From Candidatus Zixiibacteriota bacterium (GTDB taxonomy: Bacteria; Zixibacteria; MSB-5A5; GN15; FEB-12): a DNA stretch of 64,000 bases. Each line of letters starts with the position of its first letter. Position 1 is the stretch's first letter. The notes beneath the pieces are model-generated. The model was not told the DNA's origin. It ran no database searches and was given only the letters and a program-made list of their open reading frames with translations. The stretch spans positions 186,001 through 250,000 of the forward strand of contig DAOSXA010000001.1 in assembly GCA_035380245.1 (NCBI GenBank). Reading direction: 5' to 3'. Of this stretch, positions 54,400 through 62,078 are shown one piece after another. Position numbers and translations under genes: made by a program.

Positions 54400-54990
54400 T
54401 TAGTCCATATCGAGGACGCGTTTAATAGCGTCGATTAGAGTTTTCTTGTTAGCTTTGGATATCTCACGCCCGGCCATGTCTATCCTGGCCAGTCCGCGTG
54501 CCAGGCGACGTAATTCCACTACCGTGAGACTGGCCAGATCCGTAACGGTCATCGCTTTCTCGGTGCGTTTTGGTACGGAGATCGCCGGTGGTTGTATCCC
54601 TGACGAGGTTTGGGCTGGAGCGCCTGCTCCTGCAGGCTTGACAGGAGGTCTGGAACGAGGCGGCCCGGGTGAAAGACGCGGACGATCATCACCGGGATGA
54701 TACTTGGATACATAGCGACGCGGCGGGATCATGTGCTCCAGTTCATCGTCCGGATTCGGGATCACATGCGCTGCCACCAGATAGCCAATGCGTTGAGCTG
54801 CTTTTGCTCCCGCTTCCACCGCCGCCTGAACTGCTCCCAGTTCACCCTCGATCTTTATGGTCATTAATGCACTCGGGGTCAATTCGGCAGACGTCACCGT
54901 CACCGCCGCCGCCTTTGAGGCTGCGTCGGTAGCTTCGATCGCACCGACTAGACCGAATGTTTCTATTAAACCAAGAGCATAGTCCGACAT
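54400..54990 (-). CDS. BMC-H shell protein with C-terminal Rho_N/SAP-like domain
   Basis: A 196-residue protein. Residues 4-88 form one BMC domain (ALGLIETFGLVGAIEATDAASKAA, ALMTIKIEGELGAVQAAVEAG, VAAHVIPNPDDEL), the hexamer-forming shell unit. A Pro-rich linker (about 89-145) leads to a small helical domain (149-196: LASLTVVELRRLARGLARI and GREISKANKKTLIDAIKRVL) that resembles Rho_N or SAP folds, which bind nucleic acid or proteins in other settings. It is the only single-domain BMC shell gene in the window, so it would form the facets. The ATG at 54988-54990 lies only about 9 bases after a TATAAT box; leaderless translation is likely. Confidence 0.88.
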   Translation of the reverse strand: MSDYALGLIETFGLVGAIEATDAASKAAAVTVTSAELTPSALMTIKIEGELGAVQAAVEAGAKAAQRIGYLVAAHVIPNPDDELEHMIPPRRYVSKYHPGDDRPRLSPGPPRSRPPVKPAGAGAPAQTSSGIQPPAISVPKRTEKAMTVTDLASLTVVELRRLARGLARIDMAGREISKANKKTLIDAIKRVLDMD

Positions 54991-54998
54991 GGTAAGCA

Positions 54999-55027
54999 AT
55001 TATAGTGAACCGCTCCCGGATTGTAAA
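54999..55027 (-). promoter_or_regulatory. Strong sigma-70-type promoter of the BMC operon
   Basis: On the minus strand TTTACA (55027-55022) and TATAAT (55004-54999) are 17 bases apart. Transcription should begin near 54992, about two bases before the BMC-H start codon, giving a leaderless or near-leaderless mRNA. Confidence 0.7.
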
Positions 55028-55065
55028 ACGATTATCTGATGTCCCTCAATAGAATTGCCCTGAAA

Positions 55066-55240
55066 GGGAGCGTTGAAAAAACCGTTCTCCCAGTAGGGAT
55101 TGTTGAAAAACCTCGGCACGAATTTAGTCGCCCGGGAGACAAGCCCCGGGCTACGCGATAGAGTGCCTTAACCTCGCGTAGCGGCGGCCTTGCGTCGCCT
55201 GCTCTACAGCCGTATTTATCTATGGGTTACTAAACGGACC
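55066..55240 (+). mobile_element. MITE-like repeat, copy F, with a second left end
   Basis: Two left ends occur 30 bases apart: GGGAGCGTTGAAAAAACC (from 55066) and GGGATTGTTGAAAAACC (from 55096). The inner blocks GGGAGACAAGCCCCGGGCTACGCG and CCTCGCGTAGCGGCGGCCTTGCGTCGCC match copy A. The right end is degraded (about 55240). It may be one element inserted into the end of another. Confidence 0.6.
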
Positions 55241-55244
55241 ACAA

Positions 55245-55396
55245 AAGGAAGGGGCAGTGTTCCTGAGAGCCAGGAAGGAACACTGCCCGTGTAAGGACTG
55301 CCTTCCGCACTCCCCCTCGAGTGCGGAGAGGCTCGACCAAAGAGAAAAGAACAAACCAAGCACAAGCAACAGCGCTCAGAGAGCAAAAATGACGTT
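55245..55396 (-). ncRNA. Candidate sigma-54-dependent small RNA
   Basis: A predicted transcript of about 150 bases, from the sigma-54 site at 55406-55421 to a strong hairpin. It has two stem-loops: CCGCACTC/GAGTGCGG (55305-55326) and GGGCAGTGTTCCT/AGGAACACTGCCC (55252-55288, 13 bp). On the minus strand the second is followed by CCTTCCTTTTGT, a weak T-tract. The only open frame after the promoter is seven codons long. No known RNA family is recognised. It could also be simply the leader of something disrupted by the neighbouring repeats. Confidence 0.4.
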
Positions 55397-55405
55397 CATT
55401 TCTTC

Positions 55406-55421
55406 AGCAAGCGGTATGCCA
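55406..55421 (-). promoter_or_regulatory. Sigma-54 -24/-12 site
   Basis: The minus strand reads TGGCATACCGCTTGCT: TGGCA-type -24 half, ten bases between GG and GC, and a full TTGCT -12 half. Only the C of TGGCAC differs. No gene follows within 400 bases, so a non-coding product is suggested. Confidence 0.55.
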
Positions 55422-55426
55422 TCACT

Positions 55427-55706
55427 GTAACAGCGTTCGCAATCGGCATGGCAACTCATTTTACGACAATAAGATAGCTATGCGAGCCCATCTCCCTGCG
55501 AGATATTGCCGAAGACATGATTCGTACGAATATACGAATCAAGGCGTAGAAAAGGCGGTAACCGCCTGATTAACAAGCAATTACCGCCACCAAGGAGTAA
55601 TGTATCGATATCGTACGACCTTACGACCGGAGCAGCCGGAGCACCCGCATTCTATATGAGAACACGGATCACACCGCGCTCGCGCCGTTCAGTCAGGTCG
55701 TTGTTG
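55427..55706. other. Non-coding stretch after the sigma-54 activator gene
   Basis: No gene is supported. It holds a hairpin GGCGGTAA...TTACCGCC (about 55554-55588), which may end the activator transcript, and a palindrome-like ATTCGTACGAATATACGAAT (about 55519-55538) that could be a protein-binding site. It could hold the upstream activator site for the sigma-54 promoter at 55406. Confidence 0.35.
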
Positions 55707-57965
55707 TCATTGCAACAAGCCATCGCCATCAATACTGATGGCATACCGCTTCAATTTCATCCGCACGGTCGCTTCGTGGATTCCCAGTCGGCGGGCCGCT
55801 TCGGATTTGTTGCCGTTGGCTGCTATCAGTGCTTCCACCAGCAACTGCCGTTCAAACTGCTCAACCTGTTCGGCAAACGAACCGGTTGAAGAAGGTTGTT
55901 CGACGGCGAAAATCGAGCGTGACAATTCGAGCAGGTCGCCATCGGCCACCATTTCAGCCATCACCTCGAGTTTCTTAATCTGGTGCTCCAACTCCCGGAT
56001 ATTCCCGGGCCAGTCGTAGCGAATGAAATGCTGAACCAACTGCGGCGATGGTTTTTCACCTTCTTCCAGCAAACCGGATCGAGTCATGAAATGCTGCATC
56101 AAGAGGGGGATATCCTCTTTCCTTTTCCGCAGCGGTGGAATCTCGAAACCGAAACCGATGAGACGGTAATAGAGATCACGACGGAATGTCCCCTCATCGA
56201 CCATTTTTTCGAGGTCCTGGTTGGTAGCCGCTACGAGGCGGATATCGAGTTCCACTTCATGGGTAGTGCCAAGCGGCACCACTTTGCGGCTTTCCAGAAC
56301 ACCGAGCAGTTTGGTTTGCAGTTCCAGGGGCATATCGCCGATTTCATCCAGCAACAATACCCCGCCGTTCGCCGCTACGAACAAACCCTGTTTCCGGCTG
56401 TCGGCGCCGGTGAAGGCACCACGAGCATAGCCAAACAACTCGGATTCGAGCAGGTTCTTCGGTATCGCAGCGCAGTTGACCGCCACATACGGTTTATTGG
56501 GACGACAGATCGAATGGTAATAGCGTGCCATGCGATCCTTGCCGACGCCGGTTTCGCCGGTCAACAACAGCGGGAGATCGGACTGAGCTACAGCCTCCAG
56601 TTGTTTTTTCCAGCGCAGCAGATCGGCATTGTTGGTCAGATAGTCGACATCGTTCGCCGGATGTGCCGGATGTATCGGTTCGATCTTCCTTCCCGAAGGA
56701 TCATATTCGATACGAGCAATCGCTTCCTGCACCTCACGGAGCCGGTGAGTCAGTTGATATTGGCTGTAGAATTCTTCAGCATGGAAAAGATGAGTCAGAC
56801 GATGGCGGTCATCATACAATCCGCTCTTCCCGGCTGCGAGTCGGGCATCGGCCATCTCGAATCGAACCCCGGTATCATAAAGTACGGATATGGCTCGGTT
56901 CATGAGTATCCGGCCCTGTTCGACATGGCCTTCAGAGGCGGCAATGAGTGCTTTGAGCTTCAGCAAAGCACCGACCTCGACCTGATTGCCGGTCTTTTCC
57001 ATTATCGTTGTAGCCTTGGCCACCAAACGCTTGGCGCTACGAACATTGTTCTGAAGCATTTCCAGTTCAGCCAGATGTCGCAGTACCCGCCCCAGCAACG
57101 AACTATCAGAAGACAGAGCAGCTGCCTCGGCAAGGGCAGTATGAAGCGTACCGAGCGATTCATCGTAATGGCCGATCCGATACTGGAGTTCACCCAGATA
57201 GGTTCGGCAAATGACCACATCGTGATACATTTCGAGTTTCTCGGCCTGGCTCAGCGCCTCGTCGAGAGTGGCGCGGGCAGTCTCGTAGTCGCCCTGTTGA
57301 AGCATGACATAGCCCAGAGCTATTCTGGCGCGAGTTTCCTCACACTTATCGCCCAATTCGGCTGAGAGTTCAATGTTGGTCAGGAGGTATTTCTTAGCTT
57401 CTACGAAATCTCCGGTGAAAGTGTAAATACGACCGATGTTGCCCATCATGAAGGCTATCTTGCGTTGATCCTTCAGATCGCGAGCAATTTTGATCGCGTC
57501 CATAAGTGCGCTAAGCGCGTTTTTGTAATCGTTCTGACGATAGAACAGCCCCGCCAGAAGGTTGAGCGCGCGGCTCTGACCCTCGGGGCAGTCATAGCGA
57601 CGGAAAATTGATTCTGCGTCACGGAATGCCTTTTCGGCTTCCCTTATCTCACCCATGTCTCTGAGTATGCCGCCCAGAGTCACGAACAGTTCCGCGAGAT
57701 GGATGCTGTCGCCGTCAGCGGCCAGGCAGGTCTGGGCCGTTCGGGCGGTTCTAAGTGCTTGCGGGTATTGAGAGAGGGAGGCAAAGGCACGAGCCGCGTG
57801 ATGCAGGATTTCTCCCGTCATCGCGTCGGTCGTTGTCGCCAAAGTATGTCGGTTGGACTCGTAATAGGCGACAACGCCGGCAAAGTCTCGCCTTACGGTC
57901 AAAGCTGCGATGTAATGCAGCATGGCCTGACGAAACTGATCGCCAACGCGTGAGTCCTTTGCCAT
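55707..57965 (-). CDS. Sigma-54-dependent activator with N-terminal TPR sensor
   Basis: A 752-residue enhancer-binding protein. Residues 1 to about 430 are a tetratricopeptide array (ALFVTLGGILRDMGEIREAEKAF, NLLAGLFYRQNDYKNALSAL and others). The AAA+ domain (about 445-685) has Walker A TGETGVGKD (469-477), the sigma-54 contact GAFTGA (516-521) and Walker B GGVLLLDE (534-541). A Fis-type HTH (about 705-742, NKSEAARRLGIHEATVRMKLKRY) ends it. There is no receiver, GAF or PAS domain, so input is probably a protein or peptide bound by the TPRs. It follows the small exported protein gene by 2 bases. Targets are unknown; the two best sigma-54 sites in the window (16267 and 55406) are candidates. Confidence 0.92.
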   Translation of the reverse strand: MAKDSRVGDQFRQAMLHYIAALTVRRDFAGVVAYYESNRHTLATTTDAMTGEILHHAARAFASLSQYPQALRTARTAQTCLAADGDSIHLAELFVTLGGILRDMGEIREAEKAFRDAESIFRRYDCPEGQSRALNLLAGLFYRQNDYKNALSALMDAIKIARDLKDQRKIAFMMGNIGRIYTFTGDFVEAKKYLLTNIELSAELGDKCEETRARIALGYVMLQQGDYETARATLDEALSQAEKLEMYHDVVICRTYLGELQYRIGHYDESLGTLHTALAEAAALSSDSSLLGRVLRHLAELEMLQNNVRSAKRLVAKATTIMEKTGNQVEVGALLKLKALIAASEGHVEQGRILMNRAISVLYDTGVRFEMADARLAAGKSGLYDDRHRLTHLFHAEEFYSQYQLTHRLREVQEAIARIEYDPSGRKIEPIHPAHPANDVDYLTNNADLLRWKKQLEAVAQSDLPLLLTGETGVGKDRMARYYHSICRPNKPYVAVNCAAIPKNLLESELFGYARGAFTGADSRKQGLFVAANGGVLLLDEIGDMPLELQTKLLGVLESRKVVPLGTTHEVELDIRLVAATNQDLEKMVDEGTFRRDLYYRLIGFGFEIPPLRKRKEDIPLLMQHFMTRSGLLEEGEKPSPQLVQHFIRYDWPGNIRELEHQIKKLEVMAEMVADGDLLELSRSIFAVEQPSSTGSFAEQVEQFERQLLVEALIAANGNKSEAARRLGIHEATVRMKLKRYAISIDGDGLLQ

Positions 57966-57967
57966 AT

Positions 57968-58300
57968 TCAGTTGCCTCTGTTACTAGTGGTAGTCGCATC
58001 CCTGTTGGTGTCGGTCACGCTCGTTATCGGCGTGCCAATGATCCCGATAATGATCACACTGCGAAGATTCCGATCCCCGAAAGCGTTGATCAGGAAATCA
58101 ATCGGGAAATAGCCGGTCGCAGCGGTCGAGTTAAGACATCCGCCGGGGATGAGTCCGTTTTCACCACCCCAGGTATGATCATCACCATCCTGACACGCAG
58201 GATCACGATAACTGACAGGCGTGCCGCGCGAGATGCTCTCGCCGGCCATCGCCACCACCAGTATCAGCGCAACGGCTAATACGAAGATTGAGTTTTTCAT
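57968..58300 (-). CDS. Small exported protein upstream of the sigma-54 activator
   Basis: A 110-residue protein with a signal peptide (about 1-20, NSIFVLAVALILVVAMAGES). The mature part has two Cys (DPACQDGDDHTWGG and GGCLNS), which may pair, and a hydrophobic stretch near the end (SVIIIGIIGTPI). AAGGAG lies 6 bases before the ATG. It is the first gene of an operon whose second gene is the TPR-type sigma-54 activator, so a link such as a sensed peptide is possible but only inferred. No family is recognised. Confidence 0.6.
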   Translation of the reverse strand: MKNSIFVLAVALILVVAMAGESISRGTPVSYRDPACQDGDDHTWGGENGLIPGGCLNSTAATGYFPIDFLINAFGDRNLRSVIIIGIIGTPITSVTDTNRDATTTSNRGN

Positions 58301-58420
58301 GAATTACTCCTTGGAAAAAATAAATTAATAGCAAAACCCTTTGCTAAGCTTTTTCTTGATCTGACATCGCTGAGGCAGGCTGGGTGAGGGGGTGTCACGT
58401 CCTGTGATTCTCCTTAATTA

Positions 58421-58449
58421 TATATAACGTACACCTTTAAGTTTGTCAA
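58421..58449 (-). promoter_or_regulatory. Promoter of the small exported protein and activator operon
   Basis: On the minus strand TTGACA (58449-58444) and TATATA (58426-58421) are 17 bases apart. The leader would be about 115 bases long and holds an AT-rich end before AAGGAG. Confidence 0.6.
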
Positions 58450-58544
58450 ACAGTCTTTACTTGTCACCGGCCTATGAACGGCTGACGCAACTACTGCGCG
58501 TATTAATCGAGAAGTACGATCACACAACCAAAGTGGCTTTTCGG

Positions 58545-58573
58545 TTGACCGATAAAGGAGCTGTGGTTATACT
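58545..58573 (+). promoter_or_regulatory. Promoter of the lectin-domain protein gene
   Basis: TTGACC (58545-58550) and TATACT (58568-58573) are 17 bases apart. The leader is about 75 bases. Confidence 0.65.
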
Positions 58574-58653
58574 TTAACAGATGATTAATTGATCACGCGA
58601 TGACTTGTAATCACAGGAAGGAATATCTATAAACCCAAACGGAGGGTCGCTCT

Positions 58654-61170
58654 ATGTCCAAGACCAAGCTCGCGTATCTTGTGCTCATGATCCTGATCGG
58701 TATCACCCCAACATTGACGGCACAGTCTATTTATCTGGATCAGGTACTACCGGCGGCCTCGGGCAACGTGCTGCCGCAGGGTGAGACTATCGAGTTTTAT
58801 CTACATGTCACCAATAATACGGATCCGACGTATGGCATCACCAACGGCTTTCGTATTTACGGCGATAGTCTGACCTGGGGAACCACCGTGGCCGATACCC
58901 TGGGACCGATAGGCAAAACTCTGTTCGACGGAGGATTCTTTATTAACGAATTCGGCGTCACCGGTGAGGGCGCCGACACGGTCGGTTTCGGCGGATTTCG
59001 TATGTTCGGCACCGGCATGCCGGCCGAGTTCGATGCTCAGTCTTATCGCATCACGATCGGTCCGATCACATCCTATCTGGATGAAACCCAGATATGCCTT
59101 GATTCCTGCTACTATCCACCGGCCGGTGAATGGAAGTGGGCGACAGCAACGGCTACGATAATCCCACAATGGGGCGGACCGTACTGCTTTACCATTACCG
59201 ATATCATTCCCCCCGACAGTCTGGTCAATGTTGTCCAGTGGCCGGTCTCCGAGGGAGGTAATGATCATTGGTACGGTATTTTGCCTTTGTGCTATCGTTG
59301 GGTCGAGGCGGATGAAATCGCTCGCGGCATGTCGATAGAAAATCAAGCCGGTTACCTGGCGACGATCACCTCACAGGAAGAAAACGATTTCATCATGGAT
59401 GAGGTGCTCGACGGCTGGTCGACCAATTGCAACGATGAATTGTTCTGGCTGGGCGGCAGAGATTTCGACGGCTGGCAATGGATGACCGACGAACCCTGGG
59501 ACTTCACCAACTGGGCGCCGGGCGAACCTAACAATGTCGGCATCGAAACGGCGCTGTCTATCTGGGGACCGGCCAACACCGATCCTCGGCGTCCTCCGGG
59601 AAAATGGAACAACTCACTGCCCAACGACGAAGACCTGCACCTCTACTGGTCGGTGGTGGAATTCGGTCCGACTGAACCAGGCTACGATAGCGGCATCATT
59701 CCAACCGACACCTGGGTCAGTCTCTATTGCGAACATGCCTTCATCGGCGACAGCGGTTTCCTTCCCGAAGGCGAGATGCTTTATGTGTACGATCCCGACG
59801 GAGTGCTGTGCGGCGCCGGTGAAATCAGGGCCAACGGTGAGTTCGGTTTTCTGCTGGTCTACGGCGATGATATATTCACCGATGTCGACGAAGGAGCTGA
59901 ACCCGGAGATCGTCTCACGTTCACGGTGGGAGATCAAACCTTAATCACTTATTCACCGGTCTATTGGACGGAGAACGGCGACTACATCGAGGTTTGCAGT
60001 TTCGACTACGGGCGTTGCCAGGAATTCGACCTGGAAGCGGGATGGCATCTGATCTCGTGGAATGTGCTCTATTCCGGTCCCATTGAGGATTTCCTGGAAC
60101 CTTTCGAAAACAGCGTCGATGTCGTCATGGCGTTTGACCAGGGCGGTTTGATGTACGTACCGACCCTGCCCGAATTCTCCACCCTTAACCATGTTCATTT
60201 CGATTACGGGTACTGGATTCGTCTGACTGAACCGGTGCATTTCGAGGTCTGCGCCCTTGACATTTATCCTTATTTCTGGGAAGGGATTCCGATCTATCCC
60301 GGATGGAACCTGGTCGGCTATTGGCCTTCAACTTCCCTTTTGCCGACCGATGCCCTGGCCTCACTTGCCGGTTTTCTCGAAGTTGTATACGGCTTCGACG
60401 ACGGTATGCAGGTTTATATCCCGGGCGATCCTTTGCACAATACACTGAACGAGATGAATCCCGGATACGGCTATTGGATTAAATCCACCGCGCAGGCATA
60501 CCTTTTCTACCTCCCGATGGATTGTACCTATGTAGCCAACCAACCGCTGCCGGCAGCCAAGACTCAGACTTTGCCCACTTCACGCTCTTTCATGGCCGTG
60601 TACGGTCACGATTTAGCGCTTAACGATGAACCGCTGGCCGACGGCAGCCGGATCAAGCTATACACATCCGACGACGTCCTTTGCGGCAGCGGCGTTTACA
60701 ACGACGGTACTCTTAAGTTCACGCCGGTGTATGGTCGCGACCTGGCCGATCCGGCTACGGCCGAGTATCCGGTCGAAGGGGATCGCTTGATCGTTACGAT
60801 CGACGATCAACCGGTGGACCTCAATCTGACCTGGCAGGGCAACGGTTCGCGCGTCGAGCTGGCCGCATTGTCTGCAGTCAGTTCGATTCCGGGTGAGTTC
60901 CAACTCTCGCAGAACTACCCCAATCCGTTTAACCCGACCACCTCGATCAGTTTCAATCTGCCCGAGGCCGGTCAGGTCACCCTTGCGGTTTATAACATTC
61001 TGGGCCAACAGGTAGCAATCGTAGCCGAGGGTTTGTTCTCCGCCGGTCCGCATGAGGTCGTCTGGGACGGTACGGATGACAGCGGCGTGCCGGTGTCCAG
61101 CGGTGTCTACCTGTACCGGATACAGACCGGTCAGTTTTCGGAAACGCGGAAGATGCTGTTGATGAAATAG
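58654..61170 (+). CDS. Large secreted protein with C-type lectin-like domain and T9SS-type sorting domain
   Basis: An 838-residue exported protein. A signal peptide (about 1-23) is followed by a domain (about 25-180) shared with the lipoprotein at 34175. A C-type lectin-like domain follows (about 190-345): AGYLATITSQEENDFI, ELFWLGGRDFDGWQW and EPNN, with the closing W-S-V-V-E. The middle holds two similar beta modules (FDLEAGWHLISWNVLYSG and IYPGWNLVGYWPS). The C-terminal sorting domain has NYPNPFNPTT, WDGTDDSG and GVYLYRIQTGQFSETRKMLLMK. It may bind glycans at the cell surface. GGAGGG lies upstream of the ATG. Confidence 0.85.
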   Translation: MSKTKLAYLVLMILIGITPTLTAQSIYLDQVLPAASGNVLPQGETIEFYLHVTNNTDPTYGITNGFRIYGDSLTWGTTVADTLGPIGKTLFDGGFFINEFGVTGEGADTVGFGGFRMFGTGMPAEFDAQSYRITIGPITSYLDETQICLDSCYYPPAGEWKWATATATIIPQWGGPYCFTITDIIPPDSLVNVVQWPVSEGGNDHWYGILPLCYRWVEADEIARGMSIENQAGYLATITSQEENDFIMDEVLDGWSTNCNDELFWLGGRDFDGWQWMTDEPWDFTNWAPGEPNNVGIETALSIWGPANTDPRRPPGKWNNSLPNDEDLHLYWSVVEFGPTEPGYDSGIIPTDTWVSLYCEHAFIGDSGFLPEGEMLYVYDPDGVLCGAGEIRANGEFGFLLVYGDDIFTDVDEGAEPGDRLTFTVGDQTLITYSPVYWTENGDYIEVCSFDYGRCQEFDLEAGWHLISWNVLYSGPIEDFLEPFENSVDVVMAFDQGGLMYVPTLPEFSTLNHVHFDYGYWIRLTEPVHFEVCALDIYPYFWEGIPIYPGWNLVGYWPSTSLLPTDALASLAGFLEVVYGFDDGMQVYIPGDPLHNTLNEMNPGYGYWIKSTAQAYLFYLPMDCTYVANQPLPAAKTQTLPTSRSFMAVYGHDLALNDEPLADGSRIKLYTSDDVLCGSGVYNDGTLKFTPVYGRDLADPATAEYPVEGDRLIVTIDDQPVDLNLTWQGNGSRVELAALSAVSSIPGEFQLSQNYPNPFNPTTSISFNLPEAGQVTLAVYNILGQQVAIVAEGLFSAGPHEVVWDGTDDSGVPVSSGVYLYRIQTGQFSETRKMLLMK

Positions 61171-61200
61171 CATCGGACCGCTATATTCAAAACAACATTG

Positions 61201-61226
61201 AGAGGACAGCCTTGCGGCTGTCCTCT
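61201..61226 (+). terminator. Terminator-like hairpin after the lectin protein
   Basis: A perfect 11-bp stem (AGAGGACAGCC/GGCTGTCCTCT, TTGC loop), 30 bases after the stop. The T-tract is weak (TCGGTTG). Confidence 0.55.
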
Positions 61227-61264
61227 TCGGTTGAAAGATACCGAGCTCCAACTGAGGAATCTAT

Positions 61265-61762
61265 ATGACCGCCGAAGAGATAATAAAGCTGCTCAATCTG
61301 CAACCGCATCCGCTTGAAGGAGGTTATTTCGTCGAGAGCTATCGCTCGGATGAATTCGCTTCCAAGGATTCCGCGGCCTGGCACAGCACCCTCAAAGCGT
61401 ATTCGACGGCAATCTATTATCTCCTGACACCGGACACGTTCTCGGCCATGCATCGGCTCCCGACCGATGAGGTCTTTCACTTCTACCTCGGTGATCCGGT
61501 GACGATGTTGCAGCTTTATCCCGACGGCTCCAGTCGTGAGATTCGTCTCGGACAGGACCTGTTGTACGGCCAGCAAGTACAGGTGGTCGTACCCAAAGGG
61601 GTGTGGCAGGGGATGTTCCTCAATCCGGGCGGTGCTTATGCTCTGCTCGGGACCACTATGGCTCCGGGATTCGATTACGATGACTACGAGGCGGGTGAAT
61701 GCGAGCGACTAACCCGTGCATATCCTGAGGTTGCCGATATTATCGAACGTTTGACGCGCTAG
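61265..61762 (+). CDS. Cupin_5 (DUF985) family protein
   Basis: A 165-residue single-domain cupin of the DUF985 family. Typical segments are LNLQPHPLEGGYFVESYRS, STAIYYLLTPDTFSAMHRLPTDEVFHFYLGDPV, VVPKGVWQGMFL and TTMAPGFDYDDYE with the Phe-(D/E)-x-x-Asp/Glu end. The His and Asp/Glu residues at 63-72 form the presumed metal or sugar site. Family function is unknown. It lies 95 bases after the lectin gene, beyond a hairpin. Confidence 0.88.
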   Translation: MTAEEIIKLLNLQPHPLEGGYFVESYRSDEFASKDSAAWHSTLKAYSTAIYYLLTPDTFSAMHRLPTDEVFHFYLGDPVTMLQLYPDGSSREIRLGQDLLYGQQVQVVVPKGVWQGMFLNPGGAYALLGTTMAPGFDYDDYEAGECERLTRAYPEVADIIERLTR

Positions 61763-62078
61763 CGGGCGTATTCATAAATCGCATTGATCATTCCAAACAC
61801 GACGAAGACAAACGACACAAAGTCGCCCGTTTTTGGTGGGCGGCAGACGTCTCGTCGGCCCCTGCAGTAGGGCATGTCTCTCCGAGACATGCCATTGTGT
61901 TGTTGCTACACCCACGAAATCCCACCCGAGGGGTGGGGCACCTTTGTCCGAAACTTTCAGATTTATCCCACCCGTGGACAGGTTGGCCACTCGGCCGCAA
62001 TTCCCACCCGTGGACGGGTGGGCCACCGGATGGAACACAACCTACGACGCCTCGCGGAATGTCGGGCGTATGACTTCA
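61763..62078. repeat. Gap with three REP-like palindromes
   Basis: Contains CCCACCCGAGGGGTGGGGCACC (61921-61942), a copy at about 61966-61990 and TCCCACCCGTGGACGGGTGGGCCACC (about 62001-62026). No gene is seen. Confidence 0.6.

Noticed and set aside
55983..57365. A 460-codon plus-strand open frame opposite the sigma-54 activator
   Set aside because: Antisense shadow of a gene with complete functional motifs; no ribosome binding site or homology.
61985..62003. A GG-N10-GC pattern (TTGGCCACTCGGCCGC) that could be a sigma-54 site
   Set aside because: The -24 and -12 halves match poorly, it lies inside a palindromic repeat, and no gene follows on that strand.
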